Of a stretch of 64,000 nt of DNA, positions 50,289 through 59,165 are shown piece after piece (the stretch's first letter is position 1; every line of letters starts with the position of its first letter). The stretch is taken from positions 868,001 to 932,000 of the forward strand of contig JADKJU010000002.1 in the NCBI GenBank assembly GCA_016720855.1, in the 5' to 3' direction. The notes beneath the pieces were generated by a model that was given only the letters and a program-made list of their open reading frames with translations, was not told where the DNA came from and made no database searches. The stretch is from Betaproteobacteria bacterium. Its GTDB lineage: Bacteria; Pseudomonadota; Gammaproteobacteria; Burkholderiales; Usitatibacteraceae. The translations under genes and the position numbers were made by a program.

Positions 50289-52004
50289 CTAGATGACGCG
50301 GTCGGTCAGGTCGACCACGCGCGAGATCTCCTCGAGGCTCGTCTGGCCCATGAGGACGCGGGAGATGGCGTCGTCGGCGAGCGTGCGAAAGCCTTTGGCG
50401 GAGGCGGCGGTGCGGATTTCGCGGCCCGTGGCGCGGCGCGCGATGAGCTCGTCGATCTCGGAATCCAGCTTGAAGATCTCCATGATCGCCAGGCGCCCCC
50501 GGTAGCCCTGGTTCTCGCATTTCGCGCAGCCCACCGGCTGGTAAACCGGCCGGTCATCGGACTCGTCCATGGAAAGCAGCTGCCGCGTGGCCGGATCCGG
50601 GTCATAGGGGGCACGGCAATGCACGCAGAGCTTGCGCATCAGGCGCTGCGCGATCACGCCGATGATGTTGCCGGCCATGATGTCGGGAAGCACGCCCAGG
50701 TCCATGAGGCGCGGAATCGCGCCGATCGACGAGTTGGTGTGCAGCGTCGAGTAAACCTGGTGGCCGGTCATGGCGGCGCGGAAGGCCATCTCGGCCGTCT
50801 CCTGGTCGCGGATCTCGCCCACGAGGATGATGTCCGGGTCCTGGCGCATCATCGAGCGGATGCCCGAGGCGAAGTCGAGCTTCACGACCTCGTTCACGGA
50901 GGTCTGCCGGATCATCGCCATCGGGTACTCGACCGGATCCTCGAGCGTCATGATGTTCACGCCCTCGGTGTTCACGTGATTGAGCACCGAATAGAGGGTG
51001 GTTGTCTTGCCGCTGCCCGTGGGGCCGGTCACGAGGATGATGCCCTCGGGCCGCGCGAGCATGAGCTTGAAGATCTTCAGCTCCTCGGGCTGCAGGCCCA
51101 GGTCCTCGAGCGGAACGATGCCCTTGTCGCGGTCGAGGATGCGAAGCACGATGTTCTCGCCGTGCGTGGTGGGCTGGGCGGAGACGCGGAAATCGACCTG
51201 GCGGCCGGAGAGCAGCAACGAGATGCGGCCGTCCTGGGGCGCGCGCGTCTCGGCGATGTTCATGCCGCTCATCACCTTCAGGCGCACCACCATCGCGGCC
51301 CAGTAGTTCTTGTGCAGGCTGCGGATCTGGCGCAGCACCCCGTCGATGCGGTAACGGATGCGCAGGAACCCCTGCTCGGGCTCGAAGTGGATGTCGGAGG
51401 CGTTGCGCTTCACCGCGTCGTTAAGGAGCGCGTCCACCAGGCGCACCACCGGCTGGCTGTACTCGTCGAACTCCGCGGCGAGGCTCTGGTAGTCGATCTC
51501 GCCGGTCTCGATCTCGTTCAGGATGCCGTCGATCGAGAGCTCGAACCCGTAATGGTGCTCGATGCCGATGGTGATGTCGGATTCGCGCGCGAGGACCTGC
51601 TCGATGCGCAGGTCCTCGCGCACCAGCGCGCGGATCTGGTCGAGGGCCACCACGTTGGTCGGGTCCGACACCGCGATGAGTAGCGAGCGCTTGTCGTGGT
51701 CGTAGGAGACCGGCAGCACGTGATAGCGACGCGCGAGGTCCTTGGGCACCAGGGCGATGGCGGCCGGGTCCACGATCGTGTTCTCGAGATCGATGGACAC
51801 CTGCCCGAGGGTCTCGGAGAGGATGTCGCGGATCGTAGCCTCGGTGACGAACCCGAGCGTCACGAGCACCTTGCCGAGCGGCGCCTTGAAGCGCTTCTGC
51901 TCGGTGAGCGCGATGTTGAGCTGGTCCTGGCTGACGATCCCCTTCATGAGGAGCGTCTGGCCCAACGGAACCTGGGAAAGGGGCGTTGCCTGCACGTTGC
52001 CCAT
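50289..52004 (-). CDS. mshE: MSHA assembly ATPase (GspE/PilB family)
   Basis: 571 aa. The N-terminal MshEN domain contains two tandem motifs, PLGQTLLMKGIVSQDQLNIAL and PLGKVLVTLGFVTEATI, similar to the c-di-GMP-binding repeat of MshE but with Pro where that repeat has Arg. The motor has Walker A GPTGSGKTT, an Asp box (GIRSMMRQDPDIILVGEIRD), a His box (AAMTGHQVYSTLHTN), and the zinc-binding cysteines CVHCRAPY and CAKCENQG. It powers pilus extension. It follows the TPR protein by 2 bases. Confidence 0.93.
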   Translation of the reverse strand: MGNVQATPLSQVPLGQTLLMKGIVSQDQLNIALTEQKRFKAPLGKVLVTLGFVTEATIRDILSETLGQVSIDLENTIVDPAAIALVPKDLARRYHVLPVSYDHDKRSLLIAVSDPTNVVALDQIRALVREDLRIEQVLARESDITIGIEHHYGFELSIDGILNEIETGEIDYQSLAAEFDEYSQPVVRLVDALLNDAVKRNASDIHFEPEQGFLRIRYRIDGVLRQIRSLHKNYWAAMVVRLKVMSGMNIAETRAPQDGRISLLLSGRQVDFRVSAQPTTHGENIVLRILDRDKGIVPLEDLGLQPEELKIFKLMLARPEGIILVTGPTGSGKTTTLYSVLNHVNTEGVNIMTLEDPVEYPMAMIRQTSVNEVVKLDFASGIRSMMRQDPDIILVGEIRDQETAEMAFRAAMTGHQVYSTLHTNSSIGAIPRLMDLGVLPDIMAGNIIGVIAQRLMRKLCVHCRAPYDPDPATRQLLSMDESDDRPVYQPVGCAKCENQGYRGRLAIMEIFKLDSEIDELIARRATGREIRTAASAKGFRTLADDAISRVLMGQTSLEEISRVVDLTDRVI

Positions 52005-52006
52005 CG

Positions 52007-53203
52007 CTAGGGCTTGAGCTCCGCGATCCGCCGCGAGACCTGGCCCTTGTCGAACTGAGCGGCCTGCTTGCCGGTGGCGGCCAGCGCTCGTTGGTAGAAG
52101 TCGGCGGCGAGCCGGGACTGCCCCAGGTGGTCGAGGCTAACGGCAAGGTTGTACGCAAGGTCCGCGCTGTCGGGATCGAGGCGGTAGGCCTCGAAATACG
52201 CGGCCTGGGCTTCGGTCCAGCGCGACTGCGACGCGTAGAGATTGCCGAGAGTGAACTGCAGGGCCGAGCTCTGCGGATAGCGCGTGATGTCGGCGCGAAG
52301 CTGTGCCTCCAGGCCATCGGGGCGCGTGAAGTCCGCGAGCGAGGCAAGGCCGGCGACGGCCGACGGGTTCTTCGGGTCGAGCGCAAGGACGCGGCGGTAG
52401 TGGCGCGCGGCGGTCTCCCGGTCGCCGGTTCTGGCGGCAGCGGTGGCGAGCCCGAGATGCGCGTCGATGCTGGTCGCGTCGGCGGCCACGGCGGCCTCAT
52501 AGGACGCGCGGGCCGCGGCGGGCTCGCCGCGTTTCAGGGCGTCGTAGCCCCGGCTCACATCGGGGGATATGCGCGGTGCGTCGATCGTGCGGGTGAGCTT
52601 GAGCGGCGGGGCCGGCTTCCCGTCGGCCGATTCCTTGAGCAGGCTCATGACGAGTTGTTCGGCCGCCTGGGGCTGCGGCTTGGGCCTGGCGGGAGCTGTC
52701 GCGAGATTCTCCGGCTTGAGCAGCGCAACCGGCGGCACCGCATCGGGACCGGGCGCAGGCAACGCTGCCGCAGGCGGTGCCGGCGTAACGGGCCGGGGAG
52801 CGGACACGGGGCCCCGGGCCACGGACGGCGGGGACTTGTTGATCTCGTACCAGACGTATGCGCCACCGGCGGCACAGAGCACCACGGCGCCGGCCACGAT
52901 GGCGATGATCGCCTTGTTCTTTCCCGATGCCGGCGAGGCGGGATGCGGTTCGGCCTGCTTGGCGGCGAATGCCGCCTTGGCGCCATCGCGGTCGCGCTTC
53001 ACATTCGCCGCGGCAGTCGGCGCGGCAGTCGGCGCGCCAGGCAGCGTCTCGGTCGCCGGCGCGTGGGATTCGAGCTCGAGCCGGCGGCGCTGCCCGGATT
53101 CCGCGGCGGCTGGCGCGGCGACTACCGCGGCGGGCGGCTCGTGCCCCTGGCGCGCGAGCTTCTCCTGCTCGGCGCGCTTGAGGGCATCCAGGAGAAGGCT
53201 CAT
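52007..53203 (-). CDS. mshN: MshN-like TPR protein
   Basis: 398 aa. N-terminal MSLLLDALKRAEQEKLARQG, the typical start of MshN-type and GspA-associated proteins. A transmembrane helix lies at about residues 99-119 (IIAIVAGAVVLCAAGGAYVWY), then a Pro/Ala-rich periplasmic linker. Four to five TPRs follow from about residue 225 (YDALKRGEPAAARASYEAAVA, LGNLYASQSRWTEAQAAYFEAYRLDPD). It probably stabilises or positions the secretin. Its ATG overlaps the mshL stop by 4 bases. Confidence 0.82.
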   Translation of the reverse strand: MSLLLDALKRAEQEKLARQGHEPPAAVVAAPAAAESGQRRRLELESHAPATETLPGAPTAAPTAAANVKRDRDGAKAAFAAKQAEPHPASPASGKNKAIIAIVAGAVVLCAAGGAYVWYEINKSPPSVARGPVSAPRPVTPAPPAAALPAPGPDAVPPVALLKPENLATAPARPKPQPQAAEQLVMSLLKESADGKPAPPLKLTRTIDAPRISPDVSRGYDALKRGEPAAARASYEAAVAADATSIDAHLGLATAAARTGDRETAARHYRRVLALDPKNPSAVAGLASLADFTRPDGLEAQLRADITRYPQSSALQFTLGNLYASQSRWTEAQAAYFEAYRLDPDSADLAYNLAVSLDHLGQSRLAADFYQRALAATGKQAAQFDKGQVSRRIAELKP

Positions 53204-55124
53204 CGCGCCGCCTCGGGAACCGGCGGTTCAGGCACGATCGGGTTGGGCTTCGACAGCGGCGCTTCCAGGCGCTCGATGCGCCCCATGGCATCCTGGAACT
53301 CGGGCACCGGTCCCTGCGTGTCCCGGAAGAATTCGCCGTCGGGCAGCAGTCGCTTGTAGGCCGCAAGGTCGCCGTCGATGCTCGCGTTTCGCACCACGAG
53401 CGGCCTGAGGAAGATCACCAGCTCCTTCTTGGTCGACGTGTCATTGCGGTAGCTGAAGAGATCCCCGAAGATCGGGATGCGCGATGCGTTCGGCAGCCCG
53501 TCCCGCGATCCCTGGAAGCCGTCCTCCATGAGGCCGCCGAGGACCGCCGTCTGGCCACTGGCCACTCGCAGGACGCTTTCCATCTCCCGCGTGCGCGTTT
53601 CCGGGATCAGGCTCGGGATGGCCGGCTGGGTGAGGGTCGAGCGAAGCGCGGGGTTGGGATCCTGGACGTACTTGGTGACGCTGGTGATGGTCGGGCGCAC
53701 GTTCAGGGTGACCACGTCGTTTTCGCTGATCTGCGCCGTGAGGTTCATGATGAAGCCGACCGGCACCACGTTCTGCGTCGTCGTGTACGTCGTCGTCGAG
53801 GTGTTCGCGTTGGTGTTCGTGTCCGCCTTGATCGTGAAGTACACGATGTTGTCGGTGACCTTGAGCACGGCGGTCTGGTTGTTGAGGACCATGAGCAGGG
53901 GCTCGACAGCACGCGCGTCTTGCCGAAGGTGTTCAGGAGCTTCACGGTGGTCGCGATATTGCCGCCGGCCGCAGGATTGGGATTGCTGTAGGTGAGCGAG
54001 AAGAACGGGGCCGCCGACAGCGCGGCGCCGAGGAAGCTCTGGCTGATGGAGTACCCGAGCCCGTTCGTGGCCAGCGCCGACCAGTCCACGCCCGATTGGT
54101 ACTGGTCGCTGAGCGCCACTTCGACCACGGTCGCCGCGATGACCACCTGCCGCTTCGACGAGCCGCTGACCTGCTCGATGAACTCCGCGACCTTCTCGTG
54201 CTGGCGCGAGGTGGCCCGGACGGTCACGGTGCCGGACTCGGCGTTCACGATGACCGAGGCGGCTTCCCGGAACGTGAGGCGCTGCTCCACGAAGTCCGAC
54301 GCCTGCTGGACCTGGGTCTGTCCCGGTGTGAGCGTCGTCGCGCCGGCGGCGCCGGCGAGCGCGCCCTGGGCGGTGGTGCCGGCCGCCGCCCGGCGTTGCG
54401 CTGCCGTCTGGGTGGTCGCCAGGCCCGTCTGGCCGCGGCCGCTCACGAAGGTCTCGCTGCTGCCCTCGGGGAGGAGCCTGTCCGTCTCGCGCAGCATGTC
54501 CTTGATGTTCCTTTCAAGGGTTTCCCAGAAGCGATTGCGGGTGATGCTGTTGATGCGCAAGGTGGAGTTGTTGTCGCCCTGGCCGCCCGCTGGCGCGCCG
54601 GTCCCCGAGACGCCCCCCGAAATCACCTGCGTGGAGACGGACACCGTCTCCGTGGTTTCGCGGGACAAGTTCACGTAGTCGACGCGATAGTTGCGCAGGT
54701 ACGGGCTGTCGGGCATGACGTGGATCGTCTGGCCGTCGATCTCGTAGCGCATGTCCACCTGCTTCGAGATCCGCGTGAGGATCTGGCGGAGCGTCTGGTC
54801 GATCGCGTTGAGGGTCACCGACCCGTCGAGGCCGGGATGGACGTCCACGTTCACCTTCGTCTCGGCCGCGATGGCGAGCAGCACGTCACGCACCGGCTGG
54901 TTGGAGACGACGATGGAGTACTTGATCTCGGCGGCGCGCGCCTCGGGGGGCGGCGGCAGCGGAGCCGGAAGGACCGGCTTCGGTATCGAGGAAGCCGCCG
55001 CGCCGCGCCCCGGATCCTGCCGGAGGTGGCTCTCGGGCTGGGCGAGCGGCTGCGTTCCACACCCTGCCGCGAGAGCAGCCAGCACTGCCACGGCGAAGAC
55101 ACCGGAGCCGCGGTTCAGGCGCAT
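53200..55124 (-). CDS. mshL: MSHA secretin MshL, with an apparent frameshift
   Basis: Outer-membrane secretin. The lipobox signal MRLNRGSGVFAVAVLAALAAGC starts at ATG 55124 (Cys22). An STN domain (VVSNQPVRDVLLAIAAETKVNV) and secretin N domains follow. The frame runs to KTRVLSSP, then the correct protein continues in another frame as MVLNNQTAVLKVTDN and on to PIFGDLFSYRNDTSTKKELVIFLRPLVV. One extra C in the CCCC run (GGGG at 53898-53901) would rejoin them into a protein of about 641 aa. A low-complexity TNTNANTSTTTYTTTQN stretch lies just after the break. The pattern matches the ispH frameshift and suggests a base-level sequence error. Confidence 0.88.
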
Positions 55125-55177
55125 CGTCAAAATGTTTCCGTAAGTGATTGTTTTTGGGGGGGAACCAAACACGCCAC

Positions 55178-55206
55178 TTTATAGCGTTTTCGATGGCGGA
55201 ACGCAA
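55178..55206 (-). promoter_or_regulatory. Promoter of the mshL operon
   Basis: Minus-strand TTGCGT (55206-55201), a 17-bp spacer and TATAAA (55183-55178) form a good sigma-70 promoter about 50 bases before the mshL ATG. It would serve the operon down to 41612, while mshM belongs to the upstream regulator operon. Confidence 0.6.
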
Positions 55207-55263
55207 TCGAAACCCGCCCGATTCGGGCCATGGAAACGACTTGACGGACCCGTCGGACCCCGA

Positions 55264-56751
55264 TCATGTCGCCGGCCGCTGGCGAACGTCGTTGCGGACG
55301 GCCTCCACCGATCGGACATAGGGGCGGAACTGGCGCAGGTTCGCGGGCAGCGCGTTGATCGCTTCACTCGCCTCGCGGCGGCTCTGGAAGGCGCCGAACA
55401 GGACGCCGACCTTGGGCGAGTCCGCGCTCCCGCTCGGGTAGAGGAAGAGCTCCTCCGGTTTGAGCGTGCGAGAGGCTTCCCCGAGGTAGGAATCGATGTA
55501 CGCCGGATCGCGCGCGTCCGTCATCATCAACTGGACCACGTAGCGGCCTCCCGAGGGACTTTCCAGCAAGGCCACGCCGGCCGCATAGCGCGAATCGACG
55601 CGCGCGGTGCTGTCCGCCGGGGTCACCGGGAGGCTCTTCGAATTCGATGGCCCGCCCGGCGCGGTTTCAGGCCTGGCCGGAATCGTTGCCGGCGTGTCCG
55701 TGGCCACCGCGGCGGCGGCGCCTGCAGGGGCTGCGGCTTGCGGGTGGGCCTCCTGCGCCACCGCCGTCCCGGACGGCGCAGCGGCCGGGGGAGAGGGAGC
55801 CGGCGCCACAGAGGCCGCGGCGGGCGCTGTGGCCGGCGCGGGCTGCAGGAGAAGCGCGGCGCCGTATCCGATCGCGATGCCCAGCGCGAGGCCCGCGACC
55901 CCCGTCACCACGGCGCGCCTGGGCGAAACCTTGGGAGCCACCACGATCTGGGTGTCCGACACGGCAGCGCGCGCATGGTCCGGGCTTACGGTATGCGTCC
56001 CGGCTGCGAACGCCGCGAGGAGCGTCTTGTCCGCGTAGATGTTGATCCGCCGGGTGAGGCCCTCGGAGGCGTCCGAGATGATGCGAAGCGCCTCGGTGCC
56101 GAAGAGGTCCGGGCCATGGTAGCCGGCCGCGCGCAGCCGGAAATTGATGTAGTCCTTGATGTCCCGCGGCGGGAGCGGGGCGAGCCCGAAGGCGTGCGTG
56201 ATGCGCTCCTTGAGCTGGCGCATGTGCGGCAGGTTCAGGTGTTCGTCCAGCTCCGGCTGCCCGAAAAGGACGATCTGCAGGAGCTTGGCGGTGCCCGTCT
56301 CGAGGTTCGAGAGCAGCCTGATTTCCTCGAGCGTGGCGAGCGGCATCGCGTGCGCCTCGTCGATCAGGGCGACGACCTGGCGCCCCTGCGCATGCAGCGC
56401 GACGAGGCGCTCCTGGAGGCCGCGAAGGAGCTTGGTGGTATTCGCTCCCTGGGTGTCGATGCCGAGTTCGCTCGCGATCGCGATGAGCATCTCGTCGCGG
56501 GTGAGGCTGGGCACGGCCAGGTAGATGGTCTCCACCGTTTCCGGGAGCCGCTCCATGAGCACGCGGCAGAGCATCGTCTTGCCGGTGCCGACCTCGCCCG
56601 TGACCTTGACCAGGCCCTCGCCCGCGGTGATCGCATAGACCAGCGCCTCGAGCGTGGCGCCGCGGTTGGCGCCGGCGAAGAAGAACTCCGTGTGCGGCGT
56701 GATGCGGAACGGCGCCTCGCGCAGGCCGAAATGCTCCAGGTACATCGTCAT
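55264..56751 (-). CDS. mshM: MshM/ExeA-like AAA ATPase with C-terminal SPOR domain
   Basis: 495 aa from ATG 56751 (MTMYLEHFGLREAPFRITPH, typical ExeA/MshM start). Walker A GEVGTGKT (52-59), Walker B QVVALIDEAHAM, sensor LFGQPELDEHL. A transmembrane helix lies at about 296-317, then an Ala/Pro-rich periplasmic linker and a SPOR-like peptidoglycan-binding domain in the last 85 residues (YVVQLMMTDARDPAYIDSYL, VLFGAFQSRREASEAINALP). It probably opens or marks peptidoglycan for secretin insertion, as ExeA/GspA does. It lies 19 bases after the sigma-54 regulator gene. Confidence 0.87.
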   Translation of the reverse strand: MTMYLEHFGLREAPFRITPHTEFFFAGANRGATLEALVYAITAGEGLVKVTGEVGTGKTMLCRVLMERLPETVETIYLAVPSLTRDEMLIAIASELGIDTQGANTTKLLRGLQERLVALHAQGRQVVALIDEAHAMPLATLEEIRLLSNLETGTAKLLQIVLFGQPELDEHLNLPHMRQLKERITHAFGLAPLPPRDIKDYINFRLRAAGYHGPDLFGTEALRIISDASEGLTRRINIYADKTLLAAFAAGTHTVSPDHARAAVSDTQIVVAPKVSPRRAVVTGVAGLALGIAIGYGAALLLQPAPATAPAAASVAPAPSPPAAAPSGTAVAQEAHPQAAAPAGAAAAVATDTPATIPARPETAPGGPSNSKSLPVTPADSTARVDSRYAAGVALLESPSGGRYVVQLMMTDARDPAYIDSYLGEASRTLKPEELFLYPSGSADSPKVGVLFGAFQSRREASEAINALPANLRQFRPYVRSVEAVRNDVRQRPAT

Positions 56752-56770
56752 GGCAATGGCAGGCCGGGGG

Positions 56771-58222
56771 TCAGTTGCGGGCGGCGGGCACGGGTGCCGG
56801 CTCGGGAGGATCCGATGCGGCGAGTTTAGCACCCGCGCGCCCGGCCGCTTCGAGTCGGCTGTAGAGGGTGCTGCGGGATATCCCGAGGAGCTTGGCCGCC
56901 TGCGACATGTTCCCCTCGGCCACCTCGATGGCGGCGTCCAGGTAGGTCGATTCGACGGCCTTCAGCGCCGTGTCCAGGCTGAAAGGGCGCCCCGACGCGA
57001 GCTCGGCCCGCGCGCCGGCCAGCGGGTCGCCGCCGAGGCCGGGAATGGCCTGTTGCGGGGCGAATTCGGCTTCCAGGTCGGTCACGCCGACCGTATAGCC
57101 GGCGAACTTGGTATGGAGCCGGATCACGATGTTGCGCAGCTCGCGGACGTTTCCCGGGAACGCGTAGGCCAGCCAGCGTGCCCGGGCTTGCTCGTCGAGC
57201 TCGAAGGGCTGGGTGCCGGCGCGCTCCGAGAACACGCGGCTGAAATGGTCGAGGAGGCGAAGCTTGTCCTCGCCCAGGTCGCGCAGCGGCGGCATTGCGA
57301 TGGTGAAGACCGAAAGGCGGTGGTAGAGGTCGGCGCGGAATCTTCCCTGCTGGATTTCCCGGCGCAAGTCGCGGTTGGTGGCCGCCACGATCCGGGCGCG
57401 GCTTACGCGCGTCTGCGTCTCGCCCACGCGCTGGTACTCGCCGTTTTCCATGACGCGCAGGAGCTTTGCCTGCAGGTCCACGGGCAATTCCCCGATCTCG
57501 TCGAGGAAGAGCGTTCCCTCCGCGGCATCCTCGAAGTAGCCCGCCTTCGACTGGACCGCGCCGGTGAACGCGCCCTTCGCGTAGCCGAACAACGTTGGCT
57601 CCACGAGGGAGGGGGATATTGCCGCGCAATTCAGGGCGAGGAAGGGCTCGCGCGCCCGCGGGCTCAGGTGGTGCAACGAGAAGGCGACGCGCTCCTTGCC
57701 GCTCCCCGACTCGCCCTCGATGAGCGCAGGGAAGCCCGAGGACGCGTACAGGTCGATCTGGCTGCGCAGCTTGCGCATGGGCGGGCTCTCGCCGATGATC
57801 GTCCGGCCTTCCTCGGCGCTGCCCGGGGCCGGAGCGAGGTCGCGCGAGCGCAGGACTCGCCGCAGCAGCGCGCGCAGATCGTCGGGTTCGCACGGCTTGG
57901 GCACGAGGTCGGCCGCCCCGAGCGCGCGCGCGCGGCGGGCGTTCGATTCCTCGTTCTGCCCTGTAAGGACGACGATGCGGACGTCCGGCGCGTGCGCCAG
58001 CAGGTCGCCGATGAGCTTGAAGCCCTCGTTGGGCAGGTGTGCGGCAGGAGGCAGCCCCAGGTCGATCAGGGCAAGATCCGGCGGGCCGGGCATTTCGCGA
58101 AGCGCCGCGATGGCGGAGGCGCGATCCGACGCGCAGGCGAGCTCGAATTCCGGGCCCAGGACATAGGCGAGGCTTTCGGTGATCAGCGGATCGTCGTCAA
58201 CGAGCAGGAGGCGGGGCTTCAT
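56771..58222 (-). CDS. Sigma-54-dependent response regulator, PrsR/NtrC-type
   Basis: 483 aa. The receiver has LLLVDDDPLITESL and ALIDLGLP (phosphoacceptor Asp54). The AAA+ domain has Walker A GESGSGKE, the sigma-54-contacting GAFTGA loop (FGYAKGAFTGAVQ) and Walker B GTLFLDEIGELP. The C-terminal Fis-type HTH is NMSQAAKLLGISRSTLYSRL. The receiver-AAA-Fis layout and NEGFKLIGDLL resemble the PEP-CTERM-box regulator PrsR. No kinase is adjacent; the PrsK-like kinase at 39.9-41.6 kb is the natural partner. It diverges from mlaF, 79 bases away. Confidence 0.9.
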   Translation of the reverse strand: MKPRLLLVDDDPLITESLAYVLGPEFELACASDRASAIAALREMPGPPDLALIDLGLPPAAHLPNEGFKLIGDLLAHAPDVRIVVLTGQNEESNARRARALGAADLVPKPCEPDDLRALLRRVLRSRDLAPAPGSAEEGRTIIGESPPMRKLRSQIDLYASSGFPALIEGESGSGKERVAFSLHHLSPRAREPFLALNCAAISPSLVEPTLFGYAKGAFTGAVQSKAGYFEDAAEGTLFLDEIGELPVDLQAKLLRVMENGEYQRVGETQTRVSRARIVAATNRDLRREIQQGRFRADLYHRLSVFTIAMPPLRDLGEDKLRLLDHFSRVFSERAGTQPFELDEQARARWLAYAFPGNVRELRNIVIRLHTKFAGYTVGVTDLEAEFAPQQAIPGLGGDPLAGARAELASGRPFSLDTALKAVESTYLDAAIEVAEGNMSQAAKLLGISRSTLYSRLEAAGRAGAKLAASDPPEPAPVPAARN

Positions 58223-58294
58223 CCGGGGTGCCGGGGCACTGATGTATGACGGTGATTATAGGACGCCGCGGCCGCGGGAGTGCCTTCGGATTGC

Positions 58295-58303
58295 TGCTAG
58301 AAT
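58295..58303 (+). promoter_or_regulatory. Extended -10 near mlaF
   Basis: TGCTAGAAT is an extended -10 (TGnTAGAAT). If used, transcription starts near 58310, downstream of the ATG at 58302, and favours the GTG at 58338 as the mlaF start. Confidence 0.35.
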
Positions 58304-59165
58304 GGCGCTTCATTTCCGCACCGACCCCTATCCCCGCGTGTCTGCAGAAAATCTCGTCGAGATCGACGGCGTGAATTTCGGCTACGGTCGCCGCCTGGTG
58401 CTCGAGGGCATCTCGATGCGCGTGCCGCGCGGCAAGGTGGTCGCCATCATGGGCGGCAGCGGTTGCGGAAAGACGACGCTACTTCGACTCATGAGCGGCC
58501 AGTTGCGGCCCACGCGCGGCGTGGTACGCGTGGACGGCCGGGTGGTCCACGAACTCGACCGCGAGGGGCTCTACGCGCTTCGCCGCCGCATGAGCATGCA
58601 GTTCCAGTTCGGCGCCCTTTTCACCGACATGACCGTCTTCGACAACGTCGCGTTTCCGCTGCGCGAGCATGCGAGCCTGCCCGAGGCGATGGTCCGCGAC
58701 CTGGTCCTGATGAAGCTGGAAGCCGTGGGGCTGCGCGGCGCGCACGGCCTGATGCCATCGGAGCTTTCCGGGGGCATGGCCCGGCGCGTGGCGCTGGCGC
58801 GGGCCGTGGTGATGGACCCGATGCTGGTCATGTACGACGAGCCCTTCGCCGGGCTCGACCCGATCGCGATGTCCGTGGTGGGCACGCTCATCCGGCGCCT
58901 GAACGACGCGCTCGGAGCCACCTCGATCATCGTGACGCACGACGTCGTCGAATCCTTCCAGATCGTGGACTACCTCTATTTCGTCGCCGACGGACGCGTG
59001 GTCGGCGAGGGAACGCCCGCGCAGATCCGCTCAACGGACATGCCGGTGGTGCACCAGTTCGTGCACGGGGAGACCGACGGCCCCGTTCCTTTCCACTACC
59101 CGGCGATGGCGTACGGCGAGGACATGGGGCTGGCGGCGCCCTGCGCGGAGGTTGCCCATGCTTGA
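58302..59165 (+). CDS. mlaF: Phospholipid ABC transporter ATPase MlaF
   Basis: 287 aa from ATG 58302; GTG 58338 (SAENLVEIDGVNFGYG) is equally plausible given the promoter-like TGCTAGAAT over the ATG. Walker A MGGSGCGKTT, Q-loop MSMQFQFGALF, signature LSGGMARRVALARA, Walker B LVMYDEPFAGLDP, switch His IVTHDVVES. It drives retrograde (or anterograde) phospholipid transport with MlaE, D and B. The stop lies within the start of mlaE (8-base overlap). Confidence 0.94.
   Translation: MALHFRTDPYPRVSAENLVEIDGVNFGYGRRLVLEGISMRVPRGKVVAIMGGSGCGKTTLLRLMSGQLRPTRGVVRVDGRVVHELDREGLYALRRRMSMQFQFGALFTDMTVFDNVAFPLREHASLPEAMVRDLVLMKLEAVGLRGAHGLMPSELSGGMARRVALARAVVMDPMLVMYDEPFAGLDPIAMSVVGTLIRRLNDALGATSIIVTHDVVESFQIVDYLYFVADGRVVGEGTPAQIRSTDMPVVHQFVHGETDGPVPFHYPAMAYGEDMGLAAPCAEVAHA

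Noticed and set aside
55200..55225. GGGTTTCGATTGC upstream of mshL as a sigma-54 promoter
   Set aside because: The GG to GC distance is not 10 bases, and a good sigma-70 promoter overlaps it.
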